From NCBI GenBank assembly GCA_963837775.1, contig CAWIOX010000018.1:1-64000 (forward strand): DNA of 64,000 nucleotides, read 5' to 3'. Each line of letters opens with the position of its first letter. The first letter of the stretch is position 1. This document shows, one piece after another, positions 31,410 to 40,010 of this stretch. Source of the stretch: CAWIOX01 sp963837775 (lineage in GTDB: Bacteria > Pseudomonadota > Gammaproteobacteria > Burkholderiales > Burkholderiaceae_D). The notes under the pieces are model-generated. The model made no database searches and was not told where the DNA came from. It was given only the letters and a program-made list of their open reading frames with translations. The position numbers and the translations under genes were made by a program.

Positions 31410-33131
31410 ATGCTCGCCCAACAGAAACAACAGATCATTGACCTTTTCCTGGCCGCACTGGCTCCCATCATCGCCGACACCGGGCTGCAACCGAGCGTGA
31501 CGCTGGAGCGTCCGCGCGATGCGTCGCATGGCGACATCGCCTGCAACATCGCGATGCAACTGGCCAAAGCGCTGAAAAAGAATCCGCGCGAACTGGCGCA
31601 GGCGATCGTGGCCGCCGTGATGGCGGATCCCGCCAACGCCGGCCTGATCGAATCGGCCGAGATCGCCGGACCGGGCTTCATCAATCTGCGCGTGTCCAAC
31701 GCGGCCAAACAGGCGGTGGTCAAGACCATCCTGACCGAGGCCATGCAGTACGGCAAGAGCACGCACGGCGCCGGCAAGAAGGTGGTGGTCGAGTTCGTGT
31801 CCGCCAACCCGACCGGCCCGCTGCATGTCGGCCACGGCCGCCAGGGCGCGCTGGGCGATGCGCTGGCCTCGCTGCTGGACGCGCAGGGCTATGACGTCAC
31901 GCGCGAGTTCTACTACAACGATGCCGGGGTCCAGATCGGCAACCTCGCGCTGTCGGTCCAGGCCCGCGCCAAGGGCTTGAAGCCGGGCGATGCAGCCTGG
32001 CCGGAATCGGCCTACAACGGCGACTACATCGACGATATCGCAGTCGATTTCCTGTCCAAGCAGACGGTCGCCGCCAGCGACGGCAAGCATGTGACCGGCA
32101 GCGGCGACGAGCAAGACCTGGAATCGATCCGCCACTTTGCGGTGACTTACCTGCGCCGCGAGCAGGACATCGATCTGCTGGCGTTCGGCGTCAAGTTCGA
32201 CAACTATTACCTCGAATCCTCGCTGTACAGCGACGGCAAGGTGGAACATGCGGTCCAGACCCTGATCGGCGCCGGCAAGACCTACGAGCAGGACGGCGCG
32301 TTGTGGCTGCGCACCACCGACTACGGCGACGACAAGGACCGCGTGATGAAGAAGTCCGACGGCACCTATACCTACTTCGTGCCGGACGTCGCCTATCACG
32401 TCACCAAATGGCAGCGCGGCTTTACCAAGGCGATCAATGTGCAGGGTTCCGACCACCACGGCACCATCGCCCGCGTGCGCGCCGGCCTGCAGGCGGTCGA
32501 CCTGGGCATCCCGCACGGTTACCCGGACTACGTGCTGCACAAGATGGTGACCGTGATGAAGAACGGCGAAGAGGTGAAAATCTCCAAGCGCGCCGGTTCC
32601 TACGTCACGGTGCGCGACCTGATCGAATGGTCGGCCGGCGAGAACCACGCGGGCGACCTGACCCGCGGCCGCGATGCGGTGCGGTTCTTCCTGATCTCGC
32701 GCAAGGCCGATACCGAATTCGTGTTCGATGTCGATGTCGCGCTGGCGCAATCGGACGAGAATCCGGTGTATTACGTGCAGTATGCGCATGCGCGGATCTG
32801 CCGCATGCTGGAACTGTGGGCCGGCGACGAGGCCGCGCTGCTTGACGTCGACCTGTCGCCGCTGACCGCGCCGCGCGAGGCGTCGCTGCTGGCCAAGCTG
32901 GCCGAATATCCGGAAGCGCTGCAGCGCGCGCTGGAAGAACTGGGGCCGCATCAGGTCGCGTTCTACCTGCGCGATCTGGCCGGCGAGTTGCATAGCTACT
33001 ACAATGCAGAACGGGTGCTGGTCGACGATGAGCCGCTGAAAATGGCGCGACTGGCCCTGATCTGCGCAACCCGCCAGGTGTTGCGCAACGGTCTGGCCCT
33101 GATCGGCGTATCGGCGCCTAACAAGATGTAA
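31410..33131 (+). CDS. argS: Arginyl-tRNA synthetase
   Basis: Class I aminoacyl-tRNA synthetase charging tRNA-Arg; 573 residues, the usual length. The HIGH-type motif is HVGH (139-142) in PTGPLHVGHGRQGALGD and the KMSKS-type motif is KISKR in EEVKISKRAGSYV. The N-terminal add-1 domain and C-terminal anticodon-binding domain (YVQYAHARICRML onwards) are present. I choose ATG 31410 (MLAQQKQQIIDLF), where family similarity begins; ATG 31389 is also in frame. No frameshift is seen. Followed at 22 bases by the SPOR protein. Confidence 0.95.
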   Translation: MLAQQKQQIIDLFLAALAPIIADTGLQPSVTLERPRDASHGDIACNIAMQLAKALKKNPRELAQAIVAAVMADPANAGLIESAEIAGPGFINLRVSNAAKQAVVKTILTEAMQYGKSTHGAGKKVVVEFVSANPTGPLHVGHGRQGALGDALASLLDAQGYDVTREFYYNDAGVQIGNLALSVQARAKGLKPGDAAWPESAYNGDYIDDIAVDFLSKQTVAASDGKHVTGSGDEQDLESIRHFAVTYLRREQDIDLLAFGVKFDNYYLESSLYSDGKVEHAVQTLIGAGKTYEQDGALWLRTTDYGDDKDRVMKKSDGTYTYFVPDVAYHVTKWQRGFTKAINVQGSDHHGTIARVRAGLQAVDLGIPHGYPDYVLHKMVTVMKNGEEVKISKRAGSYVTVRDLIEWSAGENHAGDLTRGRDAVRFFLISRKADTEFVFDVDVALAQSDENPVYYVQYAHARICRMLELWAGDEAALLDVDLSPLTAPREASLLAKLAEYPEALQRALEELGPHQVAFYLRDLAGELHSYYNAERVLVDDEPLKMARLALICATRQVLRNGLALIGVSAPNKM

Positions 33132-33153
33132 CTTCAGAAATCAACGGGAAAAC

Positions 33154-33876
33154 ATGAGTATTCACGGCAATCAGAACAACAGTATGCGCAAACTCCGGCA
33201 ACAGGGCGGCACTTTGCTGGGCCTGATCATCGGGCTGATCATCGGTCTGGCGATTGCCGTGATCGTGGCGCTGGCCATTACCAAGACCAGTCTGCCGTTT
33301 ACCAACAAGAACGGCGCCCAGCCCATTTCAGAGCCTTCCGCCGGGCAGATCAGCGATCCCAACAAGCCGCTCTACGGCAACAAGGCGGCCGCCAAAGAAG
33401 CGGCCAAAGACTTCGTCAAGGAGCCGGAAGCGGCCGCGCCGGTCCAGATCCAGCCGGAAGCCAAGGTAGTTATTCCAGCGCCGAAGAGCGAGCCCAAGCC
33501 GGAAGCCAAGGCCGACAGCAAGCCCGAAAACAAAGCTGAAAGCAAGGCGCCGGTCGTCGAGAAATCGACTGCAGAGAAAGCGAGCGCGGAGAAACCGAAA
33601 GCGGCTGACGCAGCGCCCAAGGCCGATGCCGCCGAAGACAAGTTCACCTATTTCCTGCAGGCCGGCGCATTCCGCGAGCAGGGCGATGCCGAAAGCGCGA
33701 AAGCCAAGCTGGCGCTGCTGGGGGTCGAGGCCCGCATCACCGAGCGGGCATCGGACAACGGCACCCTGTACCGGGTCCGGGTCGGCCCGTTCGGCCAGCT
33801 CGAAACAATGAACCGTATGCGCAGCAAGTTGTCTGAAAATGGCGTCGACGTGGCCGTCGTGCGCAGCCCAAAATAA
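33154..33876 (+). CDS. SPOR-domain membrane protein
   Basis: 240 residues: one N-terminal helix (GGTLLGLIIGLIIGLAIAVIVALAIT), a long Lys/Glu/Ala/Pro-rich spacer (about 60-165) and a C-terminal SPOR domain (FTYFLQAGAFREQGDAESAKAKL to VAVVRSPK), which binds glycan strands denuded of stem peptides at septa. FtsN-like in layout. The argS-SPOR-dsbA order is common in Burkholderiales. It is followed at 19 bases by dsbA with Shine-Dalgarno AGAAGGA, so the three probably share transcripts. Confidence 0.88.
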   Translation: MSIHGNQNNSMRKLRQQGGTLLGLIIGLIIGLAIAVIVALAITKTSLPFTNKNGAQPISEPSAGQISDPNKPLYGNKAAAKEAAKDFVKEPEAAAPVQIQPEAKVVIPAPKSEPKPEAKADSKPENKAESKAPVVEKSTAEKASAEKPKAADAAPKADAAEDKFTYFLQAGAFREQGDAESAKAKLALLGVEARITERASDNGTLYRVRVGPFGQLETMNRMRSKLSENGVDVAVVRSPK

Positions 33877-33894
33877 ACTTTTAGAAGGAATCGT

Positions 33895-34617
33895 ATGCGT
33901 TTTCTGAAACAGTTGTTGTTGTCCGCAAGCCTGGGCCTGCTGGCCATGTCGGCCAGCGCCGCGCCTGCCAGCCCGAAGAGCGGCGTGGATTTTCTGACCC
34001 TCGACAAGGCGCAGCAGACCGAATCGGGCAAGAAAGTCGAAGTCACCGAATTCTTCTGGTACAACTGCCCGCACTGCAATGTGTTCGAACCGTCGCTGGC
34101 GGCCTGGGTCAAGAAGCAGGGCGACAACATCGCGTTCAAGCGGGTGCCGGTCGCGTTCAATGAGTCGTTCGTGCCGCAGCAGCGCATGTACTACGCGCTG
34201 GAAGCGCTGGGCAAGACCGAAGAACTGCACCAGAAGCTGTTTGCCGCGATCCATGTCGAACGCCAGCGGCTCGACAAGGAAGGCCCGATCACCGATTTCG
34301 TCGTCAAGCAGGGCGTCGACAAGCAGAAGTTCCTGGACATGTACAACTCGTTTACGATCCAGGCCAAGGTGCAGCGCGCATCCAAGATGCAGCAGGACTA
34401 CAAGATCGACGGCGTGCCGACGGTCGCGATCGACGGCCGTTTCCTGACCTCGCCGGCGATCGCCGGCGCCGGCCTGCCGCCGAACCAGCCGGAAGCGGCC
34501 TTGAATGCCGCCGCTCTGCAAGTGATGGACAGCCTGGTCGCCAGCGTGCGCAAGGATGCCAAGCCGGCCGTAGCCGGTGCGCCGGCCAAGGCCAAGGCGG
34601 CAGCGAAAGCCAACTGA
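33895..34617 (+). CDS. dsbA: Thiol:disulfide interchange protein DsbA
   Basis: 240 residues. Signal peptide (LLLSASLGLLAMSASAAP, cleaved near residue 23) then a thioredoxin fold with an inserted helical domain. The active site CPHC is at 58-61 in WYNCPHCNVFEP, and the cis-Pro loop is GVPTVAIDGRF. It oxidises cysteine pairs of exported proteins in the periplasm. The tail is Ala/Lys-rich. A clear terminator follows. Confidence 0.93.
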   Translation: MRFLKQLLLSASLGLLAMSASAAPASPKSGVDFLTLDKAQQTESGKKVEVTEFFWYNCPHCNVFEPSLAAWVKKQGDNIAFKRVPVAFNESFVPQQRMYYALEALGKTEELHQKLFAAIHVERQRLDKEGPITDFVVKQGVDKQKFLDMYNSFTIQAKVQRASKMQQDYKIDGVPTVAIDGRFLTSPAIAGAGLPPNQPEAALNAAALQVMDSLVASVRKDAKPAVAGAPAKAKAAAKAN

Positions 34618-34662
34618 GCTGACTGAGCCAGCGCCGGTCGTCAGCGGCCGCGTAGTTATTCC

Positions 34663-34697
34663 AGCCCGTCACTCTTTCCGAGGGCGGGCTTTTTTAT
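34663..34697 (+). terminator. Rho-independent terminator after dsbA
   Basis: Stem GCCCG...CGGGC with an 18-base loop followed by TTTTTT. It ends about 11 bases before the next ATG, so the short-chain dehydrogenase transcript must start inside it or read through. Confidence 0.75.
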
Positions 34698-34707
34698 TAG
34701 GGTTTTC

Positions 34708-35522
34708 ATGCAAACTGTGTTCATCACCGGCGCCTCCAGCGGACTCGGCGCGGCGCTGGCCAGGCACTATGCGGCGCAGGGCGCAACGCTGGGCCTGGTT
34801 GCGCGTCGCGGGCAGCTGCTGGCGCAGCTGGTCGCCAGCCTGCCGCATCCGGAACGGCACCGGATCTATGCGCTCGATGTCACCGACCATGCGGCGCTGG
34901 CGGCCGCCGCGCAGGACTTCATCGCCGCAGCAGGCGTGGGCGGGGTCGATATCGTGATCGCCAATGCCGGCGTGTCGCAAGGCACGCTGACCGAATTCGC
35001 CGAGGACATCCCGGTGTTCGAGCGCATCGTCGCCACCAACCTGACCGCCACCGTCGCCACCTTCGCGCCGTTCATCGCCGGCATGAAGGCGCGCTCCGGC
35101 GCGCCTGCCGTCTGGTCGGCATCGGCAGCGTGGCCGGCATCCGCGGCCTGCCGGGGGCGGAAGCCTACAGCGCATCGAAAGCGGCGGTGATCAGCTATTG
35201 CGAATCGCTGCGGATCGAGTTGAGACGCAGCGGCATCAAGGTGGTCACCATCGCGCCCGGCTATATCGACACCCCGATGACGCAGATCAACCGCTATCCG
35301 ATGCCGTTCCTGCTGCCGGCCGAGCAGTTCGCGCGCCGTGCCGCGGCCGCGATTGCGTGCGGCGCCAGTTACCGCGTGATCCCGTGGCAGATGGGGCTGG
35401 TCGCCAAGCTGCTGCGGCTGCTGCCGAACCCGCTGTACGACCTGCTGTTCTCGCATGCGCCGCACAAGGCGCGCCAGCCGGCAGCGGAAAAACTACCGAA
35501 AAGGATTCATCATGCTGATTGA
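34708..35522 (+). CDS. Short-chain dehydrogenase/reductase, frameshifted
   Basis: About 270 residues. TGASSGLGAALARHYAAQG (N-terminal nucleotide site), NAGVSQG, then after a frame change IGSVAGIRGLPGAEAYSASKAAVISY with the catalytic Tyr and Lys. Near 35108 one base appears lost (frame changes by -1), between APAV and LVGIGS. The C-terminus contains IPWQMGLVAKLLRLLPNPLYD, typical of membrane-associated SDRs. The substrate is unknown. The end overlaps the BtuF-like start by 11 bases. Confidence 0.8.
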
Positions 35523-36300
35523 CGCGATCGGCCAGCAACATGCGGCCGTTGCACCGGGATCGGCGCCGCGCATCGTGTCGCTGGTGCCCTCGATTACCGA
35601 ATTGCTGTGCGACCTGGGGCTGGCGCCGCAACTGGTCGGGCGCACCGGCTTCTGCATCCATCCGGCCGCCACGGTGCGCGCGATCGCCAAGATCGGCGGC
35701 ACCAAGGATGTCAATCTCGACAAAATCCGCGCGCTGGCGCCGACCCATCTGATCGTCAATGTCGACGAGAACCAGAAGCCGACCGTCGATGCGCTGGCCG
35801 CGTTCATCCCGCACGTGATCGTCACCCATCCGCTGGCGCCGCGCGACAATCCGGCGCTGTACCGGCTGCTGGGCGGGATTTTCAATGCGACAGAGCAGGC
35901 CGAACGGCTGTGCGCGGAATTCGAATTAGCGATGGCCGCGCTCGCGACCTGCAAAACCGGTGCGCCGCAAACCGTGCTGTACTGCATCTGGCAAGACCCG
36001 TGGATGACGGTATCCAAGGATACCTATATCGCCAACATGCTGGCCGAAATCGGCTGGCACACCTGGCAAGCGCCGCAGCCCGAGCGCTATCCGGTGTTCG
36101 AATGGTCGGATGCGCTGCTGCGCGACATCGACCGCGTGCTGCTGTCGAGCGAGCCGTACCGCTTCACCGACGCGCATGTCGATGCGCTGGAGCGGCAGAT
36201 CGGCAAGCCGGTGCAGCTGGTCGACGGCGAGATGCTGTCCTGGTACGGCAGCCGCGCAATTGCCGGGCTGCATTACCTGCGCCAGCTGGCGGCAGGTTAA
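35512..36300 (+). CDS. BtuF-like cobalamin-binding / helical backbone metal receptor protein
   Basis: 262 residues. PRIVSLVPSITELLCDLGL and RTGFCIHP open the periplasmic-binding fold class III; TKDVNLDKIRALAPTHLIVNVDENQ and DPWMTVSKDTYIANMLAEIGW follow. No signal peptide is visible, so it is probably cytoplasmic, as in other BtuF-like orphans. Shine-Dalgarno AAAGGA. No btuCD genes are near. The ligand is inferred from the family only. Confidence 0.78.
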   Translation: MLIDAIGQQHAAVAPGSAPRIVSLVPSITELLCDLGLAPQLVGRTGFCIHPAATVRAIAKIGGTKDVNLDKIRALAPTHLIVNVDENQKPTVDALAAFIPHVIVTHPLAPRDNPALYRLLGGIFNATEQAERLCAEFELAMAALATCKTGAPQTVLYCIWQDPWMTVSKDTYIANMLAEIGWHTWQAPQPERYPVFEWSDALLRDIDRVLLSSEPYRFTDAHVDALERQIGKPVQLVDGEMLSWYGSRAIAGLHYLRQLAAG

Positions 36301-36306
36301 ATCGGT

Positions 36307-36362
36307 GGATGGGTGCAACCCATCCGGTAAGTTCGATAGGCGATGGGTTTCACCCATCCTAC
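36307..36362. repeat. REP-like element, GGATGGGTGCAACCCATCC type
   Basis: Two imperfect palindromes, GGATGGGTGCAACCCATCC and CGATGGGTTTCACCCATCC, are separated by GTTCGATAGG and end TAC. It lies between convergent genes, just past the BtuF-like stop. The same unit occurs at 48529-48587. Confidence 0.75.
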
Positions 36363-36366
36363 GTAA

Positions 36367-37425
36367 TCATTTGGCGGCCTGGCGGAAGCGGATGATGCCG
36401 TCGGCGCCGGATTCGCGCTGCAACTTGCCTTCCAGCCACAGCAGGTGCAGGTGCGCGAGCGCCTCGCCCAGCGCGAAGCTGAGCTGATGCGCGTCCAGCG
36501 GGCGGCGGAACATGATCGGCACGATGTCGGTCGCCGATTGCGGCGTCGCGCAGGCGTCCAGCACCTCGGCCAGCCGTTCCGCATGATGCGCGTCGAGCTG
36601 CGCGATGCGCGTGGCCAGCCCGCGGAACGGCTTGCCGTGCGACGGCAGCACCAGCGTGTCGGGCGGCAGCTGCGCGTATTTTTTCAGCGAATCGAGGTAT
36701 TGCCGCACCGGATTGGCTTCCGGCTCGACCGCAAACACCGACACATTGGTCGAGATGCGCGGCAGCACCATGTCGCCCGAGATCAGCAGGCCGGCATCGG
36801 CGCAGAACAGCGCCGCGTGTTCCGGCGAGTGGCCGAAGCCGGTGATCACCTGCCAGCCGTGGCGGCCGATGCGCACAGTCTGGCCTTCATGCATCCGGTG
36901 GTAGCTGTGCGGCACCGACGGCACCAGCGTCGGGTAATAGCTTTTGCGCCCCTGCAGGGTTTCCAGCATCACCGGATCGGTCAGGCCGTGGCGCTGGAAG
37001 TGCGGGAACATCGCGGTGCCGTCGACGCCCGGCAGCGCGGCCGACATCATGCGCGCAAAGCCGTATTCGCCGGTCGTCATCCACAGCGGCGCCTGCCAGC
37101 GGCTGCACAGCCAGTCGGCCAGCCCGACATGGTCCGGATGGCAGTGGGTGACGATCACGCGCAGCACCGGCAACCCGCGCAGCTGGGTCGCGAAGATCGT
37201 TTCCCAGGCGTCGCGCGTGGCATCGTTGGCGATCCCGCAGTCGACGATGGTCCAGCCGGCCCGGCCCTGGAACTCGTCTTCCAGCAGCCACAGGTTGATG
37301 TGGTTCAGCGCAAACGGCAGCCCCATGCGCAGCCACAGCACGCCGGGCGCGACTTCATGCAAGTTGCCGGGCGCCGGCAGGGTGTCGCCGAACGGATAAT
37401 CGAGCTGGGCTTCCAAAGCATTCAT
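36367..37425 (-). CDS. MBL-fold metallo-hydrolase, divergent from liuR
   Basis: 352 residues. The metal site HCHPDH (94-99) is in VTHCHPDHVGLADWL, then GFGHSPEHAALFCADAGLLISGD and VLPSHGKPFRG. A C-terminal winged helix-like region (HAERLAEVLDACATPQSATDIVPIMF) is as in glyoxalase II-like proteins of this type. It is divergent from liuR across the LiuR box at 37478, so it is probably co-regulated with leucine degradation. Members of the LiuR regulon in other Proteobacteria include such hydrolases. Substrate unknown, perhaps an acyl-thioester. Confidence 0.85.
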   Translation of the reverse strand: MNALEAQLDYPFGDTLPAPGNLHEVAPGVLWLRMGLPFALNHINLWLLEDEFQGRAGWTIVDCGIANDATRDAWETIFATQLRGLPVLRVIVTHCHPDHVGLADWLCSRWQAPLWMTTGEYGFARMMSAALPGVDGTAMFPHFQRHGLTDPVMLETLQGRKSYYPTLVPSVPHSYHRMHEGQTVRIGRHGWQVITGFGHSPEHAALFCADAGLLISGDMVLPRISTNVSVFAVEPEANPVRQYLDSLKKYAQLPPDTLVLPSHGKPFRGLATRIAQLDAHHAERLAEVLDACATPQSATDIVPIMFRRPLDAHQLSFALGEALAHLHLLWLEGKLQRESGADGIIRFRQAAK

Positions 37426-37477
37426 GACGGTACTTTCCGGTTTTTACACGATAGGCGGCGTCACCTATACAATGCGG

Positions 37478-37494
37478 TTGACGTTAACGTAAAC
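37478..37494. promoter_or_regulatory. LiuR-type operator, liuR / MBL hydrolase divergent region
   Basis: TTGACGTTAACGTAAAC is an imperfect inverted repeat in the 106-base divergent gap. It shares its half-sites with the perfect palindromes at 38151 and 46614. The position suggests autoregulation of liuR and control of the hydrolase. Confidence 0.7.
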
Positions 37495-37531
37495 TATCAT
37501 TCTAAACACAAACCCAAACTATTGTTGCCCC

Positions 37532-37966
37532 ATGCCGACTTACACCATCACCGAACTTGCGCGCGAATTCGACATCACGCCGCGCGCCATCCGTTTTTAC
37601 GAAGACCAGGGGCTGATCAGCCCCACGCGGGAAGGCGCCGGCGGACGCAACCGGGTCTATGCATCGCGCGACCGCACCCGCCTCAAGCTGACCCTGCGCG
37701 GCAAGCGCCTCGGCCTGACGCTGCAGGAAATCAAGAGCCTGGTCGACATGTACGAGTCGCAAAAGGATACCGTCGCCCAGCTGCATCGTTTTCTCGACGT
37801 GCTGGCGCAGCATCGCAAGACGCTGGAACAGCAGCGCGAAGACATCGAAGCGTCGCTGGCCGAAATCAGCGCGCACGAAGCCGAATGCCGGCGCATGCTG
37901 GCCGGCGGCGCGCCTGCCAAGTCGAAGCAGGATGCCGCCGATGTCGCAGCGCAGGTGCAGGAATGA
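37532..37966 (+). CDS. liuR: MerR-family regulator of leucine/isovalerate catabolism
   Basis: 144 residues. MerR winged helix: YTITELAREFDITPRAIRFYEDQGLISP (about 4-31), then RTRLKLTLRGKRLGLTLQEIKSL and a coiled coil (QLHRFLDVLAQHRKTLEQQREDIEASL). No metal-binding Cys pair is seen at the end, so a ligand is more likely an acyl-CoA or none. LiuR is the known regulator of the branched-chain/isovalerate regulon in Proteobacteria, and the operators here lie beside liuA and liuR itself. Confidence 0.88.
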   Translation: MPTYTITELAREFDITPRAIRFYEDQGLISPTREGAGGRNRVYASRDRTRLKLTLRGKRLGLTLQEIKSLVDMYESQKDTVAQLHRFLDVLAQHRKTLEQQREDIEASLAEISAHEAECRRMLAGGAPAKSKQDAADVAAQVQE

Positions 37967-38011
37967 CGCTTCCGGCCCCGGATGGCCGCCGCACCGGGCG
38001 CCGGGGAGGCT

Positions 38012-38086
38012 GAAATATACTCTATGGTGTATTTTTAAAAGTCCAGTGTTTATGTGCGGGAACGGCATTGTTTTTTCCTATACCCC
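38012..38086 (+). repeat. Structured repeat element, copy B
   Basis: AAATATACT, five bases, GGTGTATTTTT, then TGTGCGGGAACGGCATT and CTATACCCC. GGTGTAT and ATACCCC can pair with one mismatch; GGAA/TTCC can pair inside. It starts 45 bases after the liuR stop, upstream of the operator at 38151. Confidence 0.65.
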
Positions 38087-38150
38087 GTCGATTTCATGAT
38101 TTTTAGGGCTGAAACTCGGGGCAGGGCATGAGGCGCGTCAAATAGCATAT

Positions 38151-38178
38151 CAATTGACGTTTACGTAAACGTCAATTG
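38151..38178. promoter_or_regulatory. Perfect 28-base palindromic LiuR operator upstream of the thioesterase-liuA unit
   Basis: The 14-base half CAATTGACGTTTAC is followed exactly by its complement. It contains TTGACG and TTTACG, either of which could be a -35; TATTAT at 38183-38188 is a plausible -10 (17 bases from TTTACG). The site is 44 bases upstream of the thioesterase start. Confidence 0.8.
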
Positions 38179-38221
38179 CGGTTATTATGCTATTTCCCAC
38201 CCCTTCAACAGTTCGCCCAGG

Positions 38222-38701
38222 ATGCCTATGTCAAATTGTTCAGAATCCGTTACTGCAATGATCGCCGCCAGTTTCAATCAGCAGGGCGCACTGATGGCGT
38301 GGGATGCGCGCCTGACGGCCGCCGCCGACGGCAGCTGCGAAATCCGCGTGCCGATGAGCGCGGCGGTGACCCAGCAGCACGGTTTCTTCCACGGCGGCGT
38401 GATCGGCACGGTGGCCGATGCGGCCGGCGGCTATGCGGCCAACACGCTGCTGATGCCCGACAACGAATGCCTGACCGCGGAATACAAGATCAACATCGTC
38501 GCGCCCGGCATCGGCGACACGCTGATCGCGCGCGGCCGCGTGCTGAAGGCGGGCCGCACGCTGGTGGTGTCGAGCGCCGATGTGTTCGTGGTGAAAGATG
38601 GCGTGGAAAAACTCTGCGCGATCATGCAGCAAACCCTGTTTGTAATCCCTGTAAATCCTACAAAATATCTGAGGACGACATGCTCCATTTACCCGGCTTG
38701 A
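38222..38701 (+). CDS. PaaI-family hotdog thioesterase
   Basis: 159 residues. QQHGFFHGGVIGTVADAAGGYAANTLL is the PaaI/YdiI signature (HGGxxxxxxDxAxG); TAEYKINIVAPGIGDTLIARGRVLKAGRTLVV follows. It should hydrolyse acyl-CoA esters and may prevent CoA trapping. The last 20 residues (after MQQTLFV) are not family-like and overlap the liuA start by 22 bases. It is the first gene after the perfect LiuR operator. MSNCS at 38228 is an alternative start. Confidence 0.85.
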   Translation: MPMSNCSESVTAMIAASFNQQGALMAWDARLTAAADGSCEIRVPMSAAVTQQHGFFHGGVIGTVADAAGGYAANTLLMPDNECLTAEYKINIVAPGIGDTLIARGRVLKAGRTLVVSSADVFVVKDGVEKLCAIMQQTLFVIPVNPTKYLRTTCSIYPA

Positions 38702-39864
38702 CCTTTGACCACGGCGAAGACATCGCTGCATTGCGCGACACCATCCAGCAATTCGCACAGGCTGAAATCGCGCCGCGCGCGGCTGAAATCGACCGCAGCG
38801 ACCAGTTCCCGATGGACCTGTGGAAAAAAATGGGCGACCTCGGCCTGCTCGGCATCACCGTGTCGGAAGAAGACGGCGGCATCGGCATGGGCTACCTGGC
38901 GCACATCGTCGCGATGGAAGAAATCTCGCGCGCGTCGGCCTCGGTCGGCCTGTCCTACGGCGCGCACTCGAACCTGTGCGTGAACCAGATCAAGCGCAAC
39001 GGCACGCCCGAGCAAAAAGCCAAATACCTGCCCAAGCTGATCTCCGGCGACCATATCGGCGCATTGGCGATGTCGGAACCGGGCGCCGGCTCCGACGTGG
39101 TCAGCATGAAGCTGCGCGCCGACCTGAAGGGCGACCGCTATGTGTTGAACGGCAACAAGATGTGGATCACCAACGGCCCCGACGCCGATACGCTGGTGGT
39201 GTACGCGAAAACCGATCTGGAAGCCGGTCCGCGCGGGATGACCGCGTTCCTGATCGAAAAAGGCTACAAGGGTTTCTCGATTGCGCAAAAGCTCGACAAG
39301 CTCGGCATGCGCGGTTCGCACACCGGCGAACTGGTGTTCCAGGACTGCGAAGTGCCGGTCGAAAACATCCTCGGCGGCCTCGGGCGCGGCGTCAACGTGC
39401 TGATGTCGGGCCTCGATTTCGAGCGCACCGTGCTGTCCGGCGGCCCGCTCGGCATCATGCAGGCTTGCATGGACGTGGTGGTGCCGTATGTCCACGACCG
39501 CAAGCAGTTCGGCCAGGCGATCGGCGAATTCCAGCTGATGCAGGGCAAGCTGGCCGACATGTACTCGACCATGATGGCCTGCAAGGCGTATGTATATGCG
39601 GTCGGCCAGGCCTGCGACCGCGCCAAGACGCCGGAAGCGGTGCGTGCGCTGCGCAAGGATGCGGCCGGCGCGATCCTGTATTCGGCTGAAAAAGCCACCT
39701 GGATGGCCGGCGAAGCGATCCAGACCCTGGGCGGCAACGGCTACATCAATGAATATTCGGTCGGCCGCCTGTGGCGCGACGCCAAGCTGTACGAGATCGG
39801 CGCCGGCACCAGCGAAATCCGCCGCATGCTGATCGGCCGCGAATTGTTTGCCGAGACGATGTGA
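38680..39864 (+). CDS. liuA: Isovaleryl-CoA dehydrogenase
   Basis: 394 residues, acyl-CoA dehydrogenase fold, oxidising isovaleryl-CoA to 3-methylcrotonyl-CoA with FAD. N-terminus MLHLPGLTFDHGEDIAALRD; signature LAMSEPGAGSDVVSMKL; WITNGPDADTLVVYAKT; FERTVLSGGPLGIMQACMDVVVPYVHDRKQFGQAIGEFQ (quoted in part: LSGGPLGIMQACMD); C-terminus YEIGAGTSEIRRMLIGRELF. A Shine-Dalgarno GAGGA precedes ATG 38680. Length and motifs fit LiuA. Head of the leucine catabolic genes, though liuB-liuE are 9 kb downstream. Confidence 0.93.
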   Translation: MLHLPGLTFDHGEDIAALRDTIQQFAQAEIAPRAAEIDRSDQFPMDLWKKMGDLGLLGITVSEEDGGIGMGYLAHIVAMEEISRASASVGLSYGAHSNLCVNQIKRNGTPEQKAKYLPKLISGDHIGALAMSEPGAGSDVVSMKLRADLKGDRYVLNGNKMWITNGPDADTLVVYAKTDLEAGPRGMTAFLIEKGYKGFSIAQKLDKLGMRGSHTGELVFQDCEVPVENILGGLGRGVNVLMSGLDFERTVLSGGPLGIMQACMDVVVPYVHDRKQFGQAIGEFQLMQGKLADMYSTMMACKAYVYAVGQACDRAKTPEAVRALRKDAAGAILYSAEKATWMAGEAIQTLGGNGYINEYSVGRLWRDAKLYEIGAGTSEIRRMLIGRELFAETM

Positions 39865-39879
39865 AAGTAGCGCAACGAT

Positions 39880-39922
39880 AACAAAAGGGCAGGGCGAGAA
39901 ATCGACGCTCAGGCCTTTTGTT
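39880..39922. repeat. Inverted repeat after liuA
   Basis: AACAAAAGG (39880-39888) and CCTTTTGTT (39914-39922) are perfect 9-base arms around a 25-base loop, 16 bases after the liuA stop. A TTTTGTTG run follows, so it may act as a weak terminator. Confidence 0.5.
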
Positions 39923-40010
39923 GCGGCGCGGCCCTTTGATGAACAGGGATAAATCGGGTGTCGAATGGTGCTAAATTAGTGACCGTACCAACACCAGCGC
40001 ATAAGCATTC

